64,000 nt of DNA from Fragum whitleyi (GCA_948146395.1 OX411555.1:44765065-44829064), one strand, 5' to 3'. Positions 40,767-50,870 are shown, numbered from the stretch's first letter. Notes: generated from the letters alone by a model not told the origin. Numbers and translations are program-made.

Positions 40767-41177
40767 AACCAGCCCTACATTCAGGATGACAATACAGTAC
40801 AAACAGTTTGCCAATTATTCCCGCTTTGCACGCAAGTGCACGTATAACACACTGGCTAATTGGCCGAGTGGTTAGCACCCTCGACTCGTAACCTGGTGGT
40901 TGCGGGTTCGAGTCCCACCGGAGGCTGGTAGTGTATTTGGGCAGGACACTTTACAAACAGGGCCCCAGTCCACCCAGCTGTAAAAGTGGGTAGCAGTGGT
41001 TAGAACCCATTGCCTCTCTCTCAATGTGTAGGATAAGATCTGGAAAGAGTTAGGACCATGATGGAAATAAGAGTCATTCGACCCTTTTTCGTGTTATCCT
41101 CGAGTAATAAAAAAAAAACGCGGGGTATACTTGGTAAACTGTTTTCACCGGTTTGTTATCCTGAACGCAGGGCTGTT
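40767..41177. mobile_element. Palindromic MITE family B, split by a SINE
   Basis: The left arm is AACCAGCCCTACATTCAGGA..TTTGCACGCAAGTGCACG (to 40843). The right arm is CGCGGGGTATAC..TTATCCTGAACGCAGGGCTG (from 41119). The SINE between them sits at the hairpin tip. The element begins 9 bp inside the amine oxidase intron. Confidence 0.75.
40844..41118 (+). repeat. tRNA-derived SINE nested in MITE
   Basis: The head has A box TTGGCCGAGTGGTTAGC and B box GGGTTCGAGTCCCACCGG, with a cloverleaf-like layout and CTCGTAA in the anticodon loop. The body has GGGCCCCAGTCCACCCAGC and GGTTAGAACCCATTGCC, and the tail is an A run. It is a different subfamily from the AATC-tailed SINEs. Confidence 0.75.
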
Positions 41178-42545
41178 ATGAGGCACATGTATTGTAATAT
41201 TAATATCTTTGTTTATCCCTAAACACACTTCGTATTTCTTTTCAAACTTCACATGTATATTTTCTAAACTATTATTTTAATACGGTTTAATATGAATTAA
41301 TAGAAGTTCACTTACATGCATGACATGCTTTACATTAATTGACGCATGAAAAGCAACAAACACTCTTATTCCCTCCCCCTCCACCCCCTCCTCCCCTCAT
41401 TCAAGTCTTTTCCAACAAATTTTATACAACCGTATGGTGAAAGTGGTTATAAAAGTGACTCACTAACTTTACAACCTCATATTACCTGTAAAAAAATCAA
41501 ATAATTCTTTCGAATTGTTCGAGGCAATATGCTGTTCAAGATCGAACATAATTTTTTTTTTTGTATTATGCTTTCAATGTTTTTTGTTCGAAGTTTTAGA
41601 CTATATAACTATTCAGTTTCTATATTCTGTGATATTGTGATATTGTGATGTGGGTGTCCTCAATCCCTCCAAGATTGGAATTTGTGTTTTTGAGATAAAT
41701 CTTTCTAAATTTTTGCTTTGCAATTTTGCAAATTTACACTTTTGAATTTTGTGAATATATTTTATTTGGTTGGATTAAACAATGCATTAATTCCACTGAA
41801 AATAAAGACATACAGCTAGTGTCAATTTGGTTTTTTGGTAGACAAAATTTACTATTTCTAAGTAGTTCAGAAGGATGCTAGAAGATCCTGGATATTTTTG
41901 AATTTGTTTTTGTCTATTCTGTAGTTCTCGTCCTCCAAATCCAAGAGAAATAGATAACACCCTTAACACTGGTTAGTTCAGTTAAAGAGCCTCCCATCTA
42001 CAGCGTATCATGAACTGTAGATACGATGCCCGAGAACTGAAAAGGTCAATGCAGACTATTATTTGTTGTTGTTGTTATCGTTGTTTTCACCATTTAACAT
42101 AAATAAAGTATGTGTACAAAAGTTATGCCACATAATTGAGTATAATAGGTTCTTGAGTTAGATTAATTTTTCTCATTATGTTTTGGAACACTGGTTTTGA
42201 AATTACCCAGCTCATGGCCAATAACACTTTTGATTAAAATTCAATTTTTCTATTCTTCATATAGGTGTTTTCCATGTCACCTTACATTATTTAAATCTTG
42301 TTCTTATACACAACTATATTTGCATGTCACATCTACATTTCTTAATTTACGTTATATTACATGTTACTTTTAGTCTATTGGGTTAACAAAGTTGGAGAAT
42401 ACAAAAATATTAATCAACAAAAAAAAAAAAACACCCACGCATACATCCACCATCTTCACACACTCATTCATTAGACATTTAACAGAAAAAAAAACACATA
42501 ACACACAATATTGGAGACATGGCACTGCACACTATCCATAATTTC
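41178..42545. other. Intronic AT-rich sequence
   Basis: No gene or clear repeat is recognised. It includes a C-rich patch near 41375 and short poly-A/poly-T runs. Confidence 0.4.
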
Positions 42546-43393
42546 TATATTAGTAATTTATTATTATTTTTTTTACGAAAATCATGTTAAAGATTTGGAA
42601 GAACAGTTAGGGTGCTTTTATTTTTATTCGATGCAGGGGTTATCGGCTATATTTGGATTATAGACTTTTTTTTAAATACATTAGGTTTGTACAAAGTTCA
42701 TCCATGTTTTATTAAACGTTTCTATTTCATTGTTTAAAATTGCTTGTTCTTTGTACATATTGTATTTTTTCAAGATGTATGACATGGACCCACATACAGA
42801 TGGACGACATTTGTTTTTTCGACATTGAAAGATATATAGTTTGGTGAATATTAGAATTAAGTTTTTTGCTATGCTGTTGTCCGTATATCCAAATACAACA
42901 GTTTTTAAGTCAATCGAATTAAACAATTGGTTTTGAAATCTTATCAAGTTTGTAAATATCGGATTGGTGATTTCACAATGCCAGAAAATATGATCTATGG
43001 TTTCTCTGTTCTCATTGCAGAAAGTACAGTTGGGATTATCAATGTATCCAATTTTTTCAAGATAATGGTTTGTGCCCAGGATTCTGTGCAAAATTCTTAC
43101 TTGAAACCACTGAATTTTAGTGTCTGTACTTATTTTAAAAGGCAATGCAAAAATGATTTTCCAGTCTTTTTGGCTGAAGGTGATATTTAATTTATCTTCC
43201 CAGCGTTTAATACATACAGGCATATTTTTATTCGAATTCAAGTTTTTATAAATCTCTCCTGTACCTTTGGAATTGGTTAGTATAGTTCTAAGAAAAATCG
43301 GAATGTGGGGTCTTTGATATGCCAAAGGGGGTATATGGCCATCGAACATAAATTTATGAATCCCGAGGCTCAAGCTTAGAATAGCACGGTTAT
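42546..43393 (-). pseudogene. LINE 3' end (Tx1/L1-like ORF2 C-terminus), antisense
   Basis: Minus-strand translation of 43373-42681 gives 230 residues typical of the region after the reverse transcriptase of Tx1/L1-type non-LTR retrotransposons. A Trp-rich stretch (KRWEDKLN..FSQKDWK) leads into 'ILHRILGTNHYLEKIG'. A CCHC zinc-finger-like motif follows: C116-x2-C119-x8-H128-x4-C133 (CTFCNENRETIDHIFWHC). The frame ends at a stop at 42681 and an A/T-rich 3'UTR runs to about 42546. The polymerase and endonuclease regions are missing, so this is a 5'-truncated dead insertion. It lies antisense in the amine oxidase intron. The clade is inferred from the motif only. Confidence 0.75.
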
Positions 43394-43442
43394 TTTAAAG
43401 ATATTGTATTCATGCTCATACAATTTGTCTACCTTATTACAG

Positions 43443-45815
43443 GATCCACTGAATTCAGACCATGAACCATGCGAAGTTGACAGCGATATTCAAGAAGGAC
43501 AACAACTGTTTATACTCAGGTTCGTCGCCATAACAAGTACGGCTATATCTGTGATTCTTTTAGCAATTGTGATAATTCTAGCGTTTCATCTTGGGGCAGT
43601 AAGATACTGTTTCCAGGGACAACCAATGATCCAGCGTAACTATGACAACCCAAGCATCTTTGACGACATGACTCCAACCGAGTTTAAAGCAGTTCGGGAT
43701 TTTATGATGACAAAAACTAGTATAGGTCTTGTGCCAATAGAAAAAGCTAGAGTAAACGATAGCTATATTTATATGATAGACCTTCATTTGCCTCTAAAAG
43801 GTTTTATATTGAAATATTTAGACAGGGGAAGTGTAAGGTTAAAACGATCCGCAAAGGTTGTCGTCGTCAGGGGAGATTTAGACAACCCAAAAGTAGAAGA
43901 ATACCTCGTGTCTCCATTACCAAATCCAAAAACACTCAGGTTGGCCAGAAATCCTTCATACGTCCAATGGCCAGTGCCTTATACAAGCCGTCCCATGGAC
44001 CAAGTAGATTATCGTTATATTAAACCATTGATTAAAGAATTCTCTGAGAAAATATATCACATATTAAAGGAGAGTTTCGGCGCGTGGTACCATAATTGTA
44101 CACAAGGTGTTAATTGTCTGATATTCCAAGATACCGCACCACGTGGTAAATCAAGCGGTGATAGAAAATCGTGGTTCAGTGCATATCGAGATGTAGAAGG
44201 ATTTCATATACATCCTGTTGGTTTAGATATACAAGTTGAACATTCGTCGACAGACGTTGGAAAATGGAAAGTCGAACGTATTGTTTACAATGGTCATCTT
44301 TCATATACCGTCACTGATCTCATTAAAAAATATAATGACAATTCGATTCGAAAAATTGCTCATACAAAACCAATTGGAAGAAGAGAAGAGCTTTATTCAT
44401 CATTCTTTAGGCGAGGTAGTACCGACAAACATATACCTTTACAGGGACCAAGATTTGTAGAGCCTGATGGTCGCAGGTATACGGTCACTGGTCAACATGT
44501 GACATATCTAGACTGGGACTTTGATGTTAGAATGCGCACTTCGACCGGTATTCAACTGTTTGACGTAAGGTTTCAAAGTGAAAGGATTGCTTATGAAATA
44601 AGTCTACAAGATGCCGTAACGTTCTACTCCGGTTATGGAGCAGCTCAGTCACACACAAATTACTATCACACGTCTTGGTTAATCGGGGCTTCTTCCTACG
44701 AACTCGTTCGTGGCGTTGATTGTCCCGACACCGCAGTCTATCTCAGTACATACCACTTTGCTAATTCCGGTGATCCTGTCTTTTATAGAAACGTTATATG
44801 TATCTTTGAAGAAAATGGTGGGATACCTCTTAGACGTCATTACGCTGACGACATGAAAAACGGCTACATATCTTACGGGGGTATAGTTGATTATCATCTT
44901 GTGGTCAGACATATAGCTAGTTTGAAAAATAGTGATTTTATATTCGATTATATTTTTCATCTAAACGGTGCCATACAAATACGTGCTTCTAAATCCGGGT
45001 ATTTACACGCGACCTACAATCTTCCATTTGAACGTAATTACGGAAATCAGATGTATCATGACGTCATTGCAGATGTCCATCAACATTTATTTCATTACAA
45101 AATAGACATTGACATAGGCGGTATAGAAAATAGATACTCGATTTGGGATATTCAGACAGAAAGTGTACCACATCCTTGGTATCCGAACTTAAATCGAACT
45201 CAGTTGACGATTGATAAATTAAAAATGAAACGAGAAATGGATATTTTAGAATATAGTACAGATAATCCGAAGTATCACGTGATATATAGAGAACAATCCC
45301 CTAACAAATATAACTCTAGGCGTGCTTATAGGATAGTAAATACGGCTGAGACTACGTTTTCCTTAGAAGATTCTGACGTCACTAATGCAGCACGGTGGGC
45401 AAAATATCCTCTTGCAGTTTTAAAATACGACGATACAGAGGACCAGTCGAGTTCTATTTTTGCTCAAAACGATCCATGGGAACCAGTCGTGGATTTTGAA
45501 CGATTCGTGCTCGACAATGATACGATTGTTGACGAAGACCTCGTTGTCTGGGTAACCATGGGTGCCTTCCACATTCCGCACACGGAGGACGTGCCTGCCG
45601 TCCCGACCACGTGGAATAAATACAGTGTCTTTCTGATTCCGTTTAATTATTTTACTGAATGTCCCAGCGTATCTTCTCCAAATATGGTCCGGATTGAACC
45701 GAATGTGAAAACGAGACAATTGAACGTGCAGACTAATGGTGTATCATACAGTAGTGGATGTGCACAGAGGACATACGGACCAGATACATTTTATGGATTT
45801 CGAGGAATTTCTTGA
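43443..45815 (+). CDS. AOC: Membrane copper amine oxidase-like protein, main exon (probable pseudoenzyme)
   Basis: This exon encodes 790 residues, 46-835 of the spliced model. Residues ~72-94 are a single membrane span (FVAITSTAISVILLAIVI), giving a type II topology like vertebrate AOC3. The rest is the extracellular copper amine oxidase fold (N2, N3 and catalytic domains), with landmarks DVRFQSERIAYEISLQDA, RGVDCP, GGIPLRRHY, NDPWEPVVDF and FHIPHTEDVP. Copper ligands are intact: His591 and His593 (HQH, 45078-45086) and His755 (45570). A 26-residue-spaced cysteine pair (GVDC..VIC) is kept. The family oxidises primary amines through topaquinone made from the Tyr of T/S-x-x-N-Y-D/E. Here that motif is S-L-K-N-S-D, with Ser542 (AGT, 44931), and the catalytic-base Asp position is His454 (44667). 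Cofactor formation and normal catalysis should therefore be impossible, yet the frame is intact. The length is slightly above the family's usual ~760. It could be a binding or structural protein. No polyadenylation site is assigned. Confidence 0.9.
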   Translation, partial: DPLNSDHEPCEVDSDIQEGQQLFILRFVAITSTAISVILLAIVIILAFHLGAVRYCFQGQPMIQRNYDNPSIFDDMTPTEFKAVRDFMMTKTSIGLVPIEKARVNDSYIYMIDLHLPLKGFILKYLDRGSVRLKRSAKVVVVRGDLDNPKVEEYLVSPLPNPKTLRLARNPSYVQWPVPYTSRPMDQVDYRYIKPLIKEFSEKIYHILKESFGAWYHNCTQGVNCLIFQDTAPRGKSSGDRKSWFSAYRDVEGFHIHPVGLDIQVEHSSTDVGKWKVERIVYNGHLSYTVTDLIKKYNDNSIRKIAHTKPIGRREELYSSFFRRGSTDKHIPLQGPRFVEPDGRRYTVTGQHVTYLDWDFDVRMRTSTGIQLFDVRFQSERIAYEISLQDAVTFYSGYGAAQSHTNYYHTSWLIGASSYELVRGVDCPDTAVYLSTYHFANSGDPVFYRNVICIFEENGGIPLRRHYADDMKNGYISYGGIVDYHLVVRHIASLKNSDFIFDYIFHLNGAIQIRASKSGYLHATYNLPFERNYGNQMYHDVIADVHQHLFHYKIDIDIGGIENRYSIWDIQTESVPHPWYPNLNRTQLTIDKLKMKREMDILEYSTDNPKYHVIYREQSPNKYNSRRAYRIVNTAETTFSLEDSDVTNAARWAKYPLAVLKYDDTEDQSSSIFAQNDPWEPVVDFERFVLDNDTIVDEDLVVWVTMGAFHIPHTEDVPAVPTTWNKYSVFLIPFNYFTECPSVSSPNMVRIEPNVKTRQLNVQTNGVSYSSGCAQRTYGPDTFYGFRGIS

Positions 45816-45832
45816 AGAATACATAACATGAA

Positions 45833-46075
45833 CCTGTGCGTGACATTTCCAACAATTTGAAATGTTTTTGTGGTGCAAACATTGGGTAGCCTAGACAGCC
45901 AAATACTGTAAATATAAAGTTACCTGATTGTCTACAGTTAATTTGAGACCTTATCTATCTACTTATCGCATAGTAAACACTCTGGACAGACTGTGCGGAT
46001 GCACAGAATGGCCAGAGCCTTTGCTTTGCGCATATTTGAAATTGTTGGAAATCTCAAGCACAGGCTCACATACTT
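45833..46075 (+). mobile_element. MITE family C, copy 2, in the amine oxidase 3' region
   Basis: The ends are CCTGTGCGTGACATTTCCAA and GGAAATCTCAAGCACAGG, with AACAATTTGAAAT and ATTTGAAATTGTT as inner inverted repeats. It starts about 18 bp after the amine oxidase stop codon, so it probably makes up much of the 3'UTR. The related copy is at 35636. Confidence 0.65.
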
Positions 46076-46126
46076 TTATTCATGAATGATCTCATTCAAA
46101 GGATATATTATGCTTTTAAAAGATGA

Positions 46127-46264
46127 AGAGGGTATTTGTTGATTTCTTTGAGGTATGGAACTAAAAACATAATCACACTGTATGAATACGAGAAGCGCAT
46201 TCATACGTGAGTGTGATAAGGTTTTTAGTTAAATTCCCCCATGAAATCAACAAATACTGTCTTT
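46127..46264. repeat. Long foldback hairpin
   Basis: Left arm (GTATTTGTTGATTTC..ATAATCACACTGTATGAAT) and right arm (ATTCATACGTGAGTGTGAT..GAAATCAACAAATACT) pair over about 60 bp around ACGAGAAGCGC. A single-arm fragment is at ~52120-52180 and a smaller one at ~59855. Confidence 0.6.
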
Positions 46265-47155
46265 ATCTCTTACAATTTAGTTTCGTGGAGCAAGAACATA
46301 ATAATTTATCAATACGAAATAGATTTCTTACAAGACTACTTTTTTCGGATGCTTACAAAATAGCTACGTACTCAAAACTGTTTATATTAAGGAATAATAC
46401 CAAATTTTCAGCCAGCCAAAATGCACGAATCTTGATGAACTGAATAATTAAAAGAAAGGATACAATTTTCAACATACAATGTTATTACTTTAAATGATAT
46501 ATTGATGTTCACGTATAAGTGAGTGGTCGAATGTCGATTTTGTTTTATACCTTTGCAGACAAAATTGTCCTCTGAACTCTCACTCAAACTCGTACACCTG
46601 TAAATATCTAAAAAACAATTAGCGAATTACAGTGTATTTGGATAGAGTTTTAAATACACACGCAAATTCAAAAGAGGTTGAAATAGGTAGTATGGGTTTA
46701 GGGAATCATTTGCAAAAGCCTATCTCATTTTGAGTCTAGATTTACTAACGTGTGTAATAATTTCGTTTTTGATCACTTCGAAACAAAGGAATAATATGAT
46801 AAAGACCAGAAAGAAATCAGCCTAATATCATCAATGTAATTATATGAAACCATTTCATGTCAGCTCTTTCTTAGAGTCAAATGATATCATTTTATCACTT
46901 TCGGACTTATTAAACTGAAAGAGGCCTTACGTCAAGGATAAAAATGTTCACGAAATGTTTTATAAATGGCACCTCGCTTACGTGCAATGTAAGGAATCAT
47001 TTGAAAACGTTCGACAACGACATTTTTCATCCCGGATGGAGGGAAGGTCTATGTGAGTTATGAAGGGGCGGTCCCCCTATTTTGGTTTATTTTTACAGAA
47101 AGTTATGGATAGACCGATACGAGATTCACCATGGAAACTTCGCCAACCGTACATG
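46265..47155. other. Intergenic, nothing recognised
   Basis: No gene or clear repeat was seen. Confidence 0.4.
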
Positions 47156-47278
47156 GTTCAGGATGAGAAATGACGCAAACTGCTAGCAAAATATATTCCG
47201 TTTTGCACACAAGTTCACGTGCCAAGAGGAAAATAATTTGTTCGCACCGTTTTGTCATACTGAACGCAAGGCTTGTTT
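47156..47278. mobile_element. Palindromic MITE family B, decayed
   Basis: TGGTTCAGGATGAGAAATGA and TTTTGTCATACTGAACGCA are the ends. The core TTTTGCACACAAGTTCACGTG is diverged and the hairpin is partly lost. Confidence 0.55.
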
Positions 47279-48061
47279 GATATTGATCACAGATCGTTTT
47301 GCGTTAGTGAGATTTACTTATTTACTTTTAGAGGATTTTTCAAAAGGCGAATTGCCAAGATAACCATTTTACTGTGAGAAAAATTAGTGTGATTTTTCTT
47401 ACAAAGGAGCAAGCGATTTTATTTGTTAAGATTGCCAGGGTTAAGGTCATTCACTTACTTAAAAACGATAATTAAAGAGTTGTTTTCTATTGAATTAAAT
47501 ACAAAGTGCATACAATAGTTAATAAATGCTAAATGAAAAAGAAAAAGAAAACAAGTAAAGAAATACTTTCAAACGCTTGCGTAAATACATGTGTTCAGAA
47601 ATAATATAATTAAATTAAGAAAAGAATGTATTCATTGTAGGCTATGCCTATTTCAAATTCACTTTCCGTCTCTGTCTCTGTTTCACTCACACAGAAATAC
47701 AAATCTGCGATCGTTCCGCGACATAGCCTTTATTAAACTTTATTAATTTATTAATTAGAAAAAGAATAATCGCAATCATTGATAGACAAATAAAGTTAAG
47801 GCGAACAGTATGTAAGATGGACGGCTTTAAGGCAAGGGATAACAAGGGAGGTAAATATGCTAAACATGAACCAGAAGAAGTGAGGAGTTACTTTCCTTTG
47901 ATAAAATGTCGATTCATGCTCATTTTGTAACGTAGACAGACCAAAACTTCACACCTACATAATTGGTGGAACGCAGATCCCTCCTCTTGACCGCTGTTAC
48001 AAGTTCACAACGAACCCTCAGACTTATCAAAGTAATCAAACTGAAAATTCTTGGAAGCGGA
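47279..48061. other. Intergenic, nothing recognised
   Basis: No gene or clear repeat was seen. Confidence 0.4.
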
Positions 48062-48330
48062 CAAATAGAATACGTACTTAGTGTATCGTATGAAAAAAAT
48101 ATCTAACGATGTTAGGGGAATTGGTAATTGTCGAGGCTTTGCAGAAGAGTTCCAATGCGCATAGTACGTATCTTATAACATCAATTTACCTTGTTATTGT
48201 TGATGTTTCTAACAGAATTGCGAGTTTCTTAAAATAAACGCATTATGTCATTGTTCTAAAAATATCCACGTGATATCATAAAGAATATCATATGGGATGT
48301 TATTTGAATAGTTATAGGATGAATTACATA
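48062..48330 (-). repeat. Foldback element, copy 2 (inverted relative to 24425)
   Basis: It shares ATACGTACTTAGTGTAT, then an inverted counterpart of the 24425-24590 flank (TTGTTCTAAAAATA, CGTGATATCATAAAGAATAT). The inner hairpin is degraded. Confidence 0.45.
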
Positions 48331-48361
48331 AACGAAAAATCGTCGGAGGGCGACCTGAATA

Positions 48362-48393
48362 TCGTAGCTACAGCTAATTTAAGCTGTAATTAA
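48362..48393. repeat. Hairpin of the TACAGCT family, weak
   Basis: GTAGCTACAGCTAATTTAAG leads into CTTAA..AGCTGTAATTAA, a decayed stem of the same type as that at 52687. Confidence 0.4.
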
Positions 48394-48612
48394 GTTTAGA
48401 TCGCATTTATACGATTATACGAAAATTTTGACAAAATGACGAAGTGCACTTGTCATCTTTTTATCAATTTAAAAGCGTTTGATTGGTTAGTCTATGTTTT
48501 ATTTGACAGCACTTAGCGATCTGTTAATTAAAGACCCGGTTACGATATTTGTCCATCCAACGACAGTCTTAGTTATTGACTGGCGTGCCTGTTTCAATAT
48601 ATCGAAACAAGT

Positions 48613-48731
48613 ATCGGAGGTTAGCGTAGATGGGACAGGTTTACCAGTCTACCATACAAAAACCTGCATGGTAAAAATTAGGTTTTACCTGTCCCAGTAT
48701 CGGAGGGTAGCGTATATGGGACAGGTTTACG
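48613..48731. repeat. Direct duplication with an inverted insert
   Basis: TATCGGAGGTTAGCGTAGAT followed by GGGACAGGTTTAC occurs at 48613, and nearly the same text recurs at 48699. Between them lies the reverse complement of the end segment (GGTTTTACCTGTCCCAGTAT). The 120-residue frame crossing it is not credible. Confidence 0.65.
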
Positions 48732-48820
48732 AGTCTATCTTAGTTACTGAGAGCACATCATACCTTACTGCATTTGGATCAACTATGTCCTTCCTTTGCT
48801 ATACTCACACCACTTATAAA

Positions 48821-50870
48821 AACAAGAGGGCCGTTGGCCCTGGGTCGCTCACCTGAGAAAAAAGCTTCATTACCTAGGTATGTCCATGCAACCAAAGAAA
48901 ATGAGATTTTCACTTATTCAATCAGATAACATTTGAAATAATCCCCCCCCCCCTCTGCTCCTCACCTGGTCATTATTTATTTAAGCCTTTTTCATAAAAG
49001 GTCTGTGATCAGCTAATCAATGCCAGATATACAGGCTGAGTCTGAGACTTTTAAAGTTTTCTTTAATGAGTTGATCAATCCATATCAAATGTAAAGGCTG
49101 TAGGGATTCAAAATTCTCAACAAAGCACCCCCCCTCCCCCAAGATGCTCTGCACCTGGTGAATCTACAGTCATGATTTTAGCTAATTCAATTGATGTCCA
49201 TATGCTGATCATTCATACCAATTTTCAAGTCTGTAGGACTCCTGGTCCATTAGAAGTTTAAAGATTTCAAAAATGATCCAAAGTTCTACCCCCTCCCCAA
49301 GACACTCAGCACCTGGTGACCCTACAGTCATGATTTTAGCTATTTTTATTAATGTCAATATATTGATCATCCATTACAATTTTCAAGTCTGTAGGGTTCC
49401 TGATCCAAGAGAAGAATAAGGTTAAAGATTTCAAAATTGATCGAAAGTACTCCCCCCCTCCCCCCTAATGCTCCGCATCTGGTGGCCCTACATTTATGCT
49501 TTTAGCTATTATATCTAAGATCCATATACTTATCATCCATGCCAATATTGGAGTCTGAAGGGCTCCTGGTTATTTTAGAAGATGGAGGTTAAAGATTACA
49601 AAATTTTCACAAAAGTACTACCCCTTCCCCCCCTGGTGCTCCCCACCTGGTGGCATTACAGTCATGATTTTAGCTATTTTTATTAAGGTCTATGAGCTGA
49701 TCCTCCATGCCAAATTTCAAGTCTGTAGAGCTTGTGGTTCAGAAGAAGAAGAAGGTTAAAGATTACAAAATTTTCACAAAAGTACTACCCTCTCCCCCAT
49801 GGTGCTCCCCACCTGGTGGCATTACAGTCATGATTTTAGCTATTTTTATTAAGGTCTATGAGCTGATCCTCCATGCCAATTTTCAAGTCTGTAGAGCTTG
49901 TGGTTCAGAAGAAGAAGAAGGTTAAAGATTACAAAATTTTCACAAAAGTACTACCCTCTCCCCCATGGTGCTCCGCACCTGGTGAATCTACAGTCATGGT
50001 TTTAGCAATTTTTATAAAGGTTCATATACTGATCCTCCATGCCAAATTTCAAGTCTGTAGAGCTTGTGGTTCAGAAGAAGAAGAAGGTTAAAGATTACAA
50101 AATTTTCACAAAAGTACTACCCTCTCCCCCATGGTGCTCCCCACCTGGTGGCATTACAGTCATGATTTTAGCTATTTTTATAAAGGTCCATATACTGATC
50201 ATCCATGCCAATTTTCAAATCTGTCAGGCTCCTGATTCATCAGAAGAAGAAGGTTAAAGATTACAAAATTTTCACAATAGTACCACCCTTTCCCCCCTGG
50301 TGCTCCGCACCTGGAAGCCCAACAGATATGGTTTTAGCTATTTTTATTCAGGTCTATGAGCTGATCATCCATGCCAATTTTCAAGTCTGTAGGGCTCCTG
50401 GTTCCGAAGAAGAAGCAGCTTGAAGATTACAAAATTTACCAAAAGTACTACCCCCTCCCCCCCTGGTGCTCCGCGACTGGTGGCCCAAAAGATATGATTT
50501 TAGCTATTTCAATTCAGGTCTATGAACTGATCATCCATGCCAAGTTGTATGTCTGTAGGACTACTGGTTGAGAAGTAGAAGAATTTTAAAGATTTTCTTA
50601 AAATTTCACTGTTTGTTGCCATAGCAACCAGAGTTTTTCATGGATTTCAATTCTTTTAGCTATTTTTGAAGGGGACCACCTAAGCAACATTTCTGTAAAA
50701 TTTGGTGTAAATCGGCCCAGTAGTTTAGGAGGAGATGTCGTTTAAAGAAATTGTTGACGGACGCCGGACGACGACCGACGACCGGAAGACCGACGACCGA
50801 CGGACGGACGCCGGATGAAAGGTGATCACAATAGCTCACATGAGCACTTCGTGCTCAGGTGAGCTAAAAA
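48821..50870 (-). mobile_element. Pearl/Helentron-like non-autonomous element
   Basis: The plus-strand left edge is AACAAGAG followed by a GGCCGTTGGCC inverted repeat and CGCTCACCTGAG. The right edge is a 33-nt hairpin at 50833-50865 (AGCTCACATGAGCAC, loop TTC, GTGCTCAGGTGAGCT) and then AAAAA. Between them is a long tandem array, then ACCGACGG-type low complexity. The right end matches the start of the 19042 element in inverse orientation. It has no protein. Assignment to Helentron-type elements is inferred from the layout (terminal hairpin, internal ~160-bp repeats). Confidence 0.6.
49145..50590. repeat. Tandem array, 166-bp period, about nine units
   Basis: The units carry GCTCC(C/G)CACCTGGTGGC, CAGTCATGATTTTAGCTATTT, CATGCCAATTTTCAAGTCTG and AAGATTACAAAATTTTCACA. 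Units at about 49707, 49873, 50039, 50205 and 50371 are exactly 166 bp apart. Each opens a similar 66-72 residue frame, but 166 is not a multiple of three, so the frames alternate and are not a real protein. Confidence 0.9.

Larger units (their letters stand above)
40758..43442 (+). other. Amine oxidase intron, filled with transposons
   Basis: The 2685-bp intron runs from GTAAAAG to a CTACCTTATTACAG acceptor. From left to right it holds a family B MITE split by a SINE (40767-41177), about 1.5 kb of AT-rich sequence, and an antisense LINE 3' end (42681-43373) that stops ~70 bp before the acceptor. Confidence 0.65.

Noticed and set aside
43404..43442. Extending the amine oxidase main exon 13 codons upstream
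   Set aside because: The frame there starts only with TTG, and the segment contains the splice acceptor. A spliced ATG exon explains the start better.
49707..50571. Five overlapping 66-72 residue similar proteins
   Set aside because: The 166-bp tandem period shifts the frame every unit, so the similarity comes from the DNA repeat and not from a protein.
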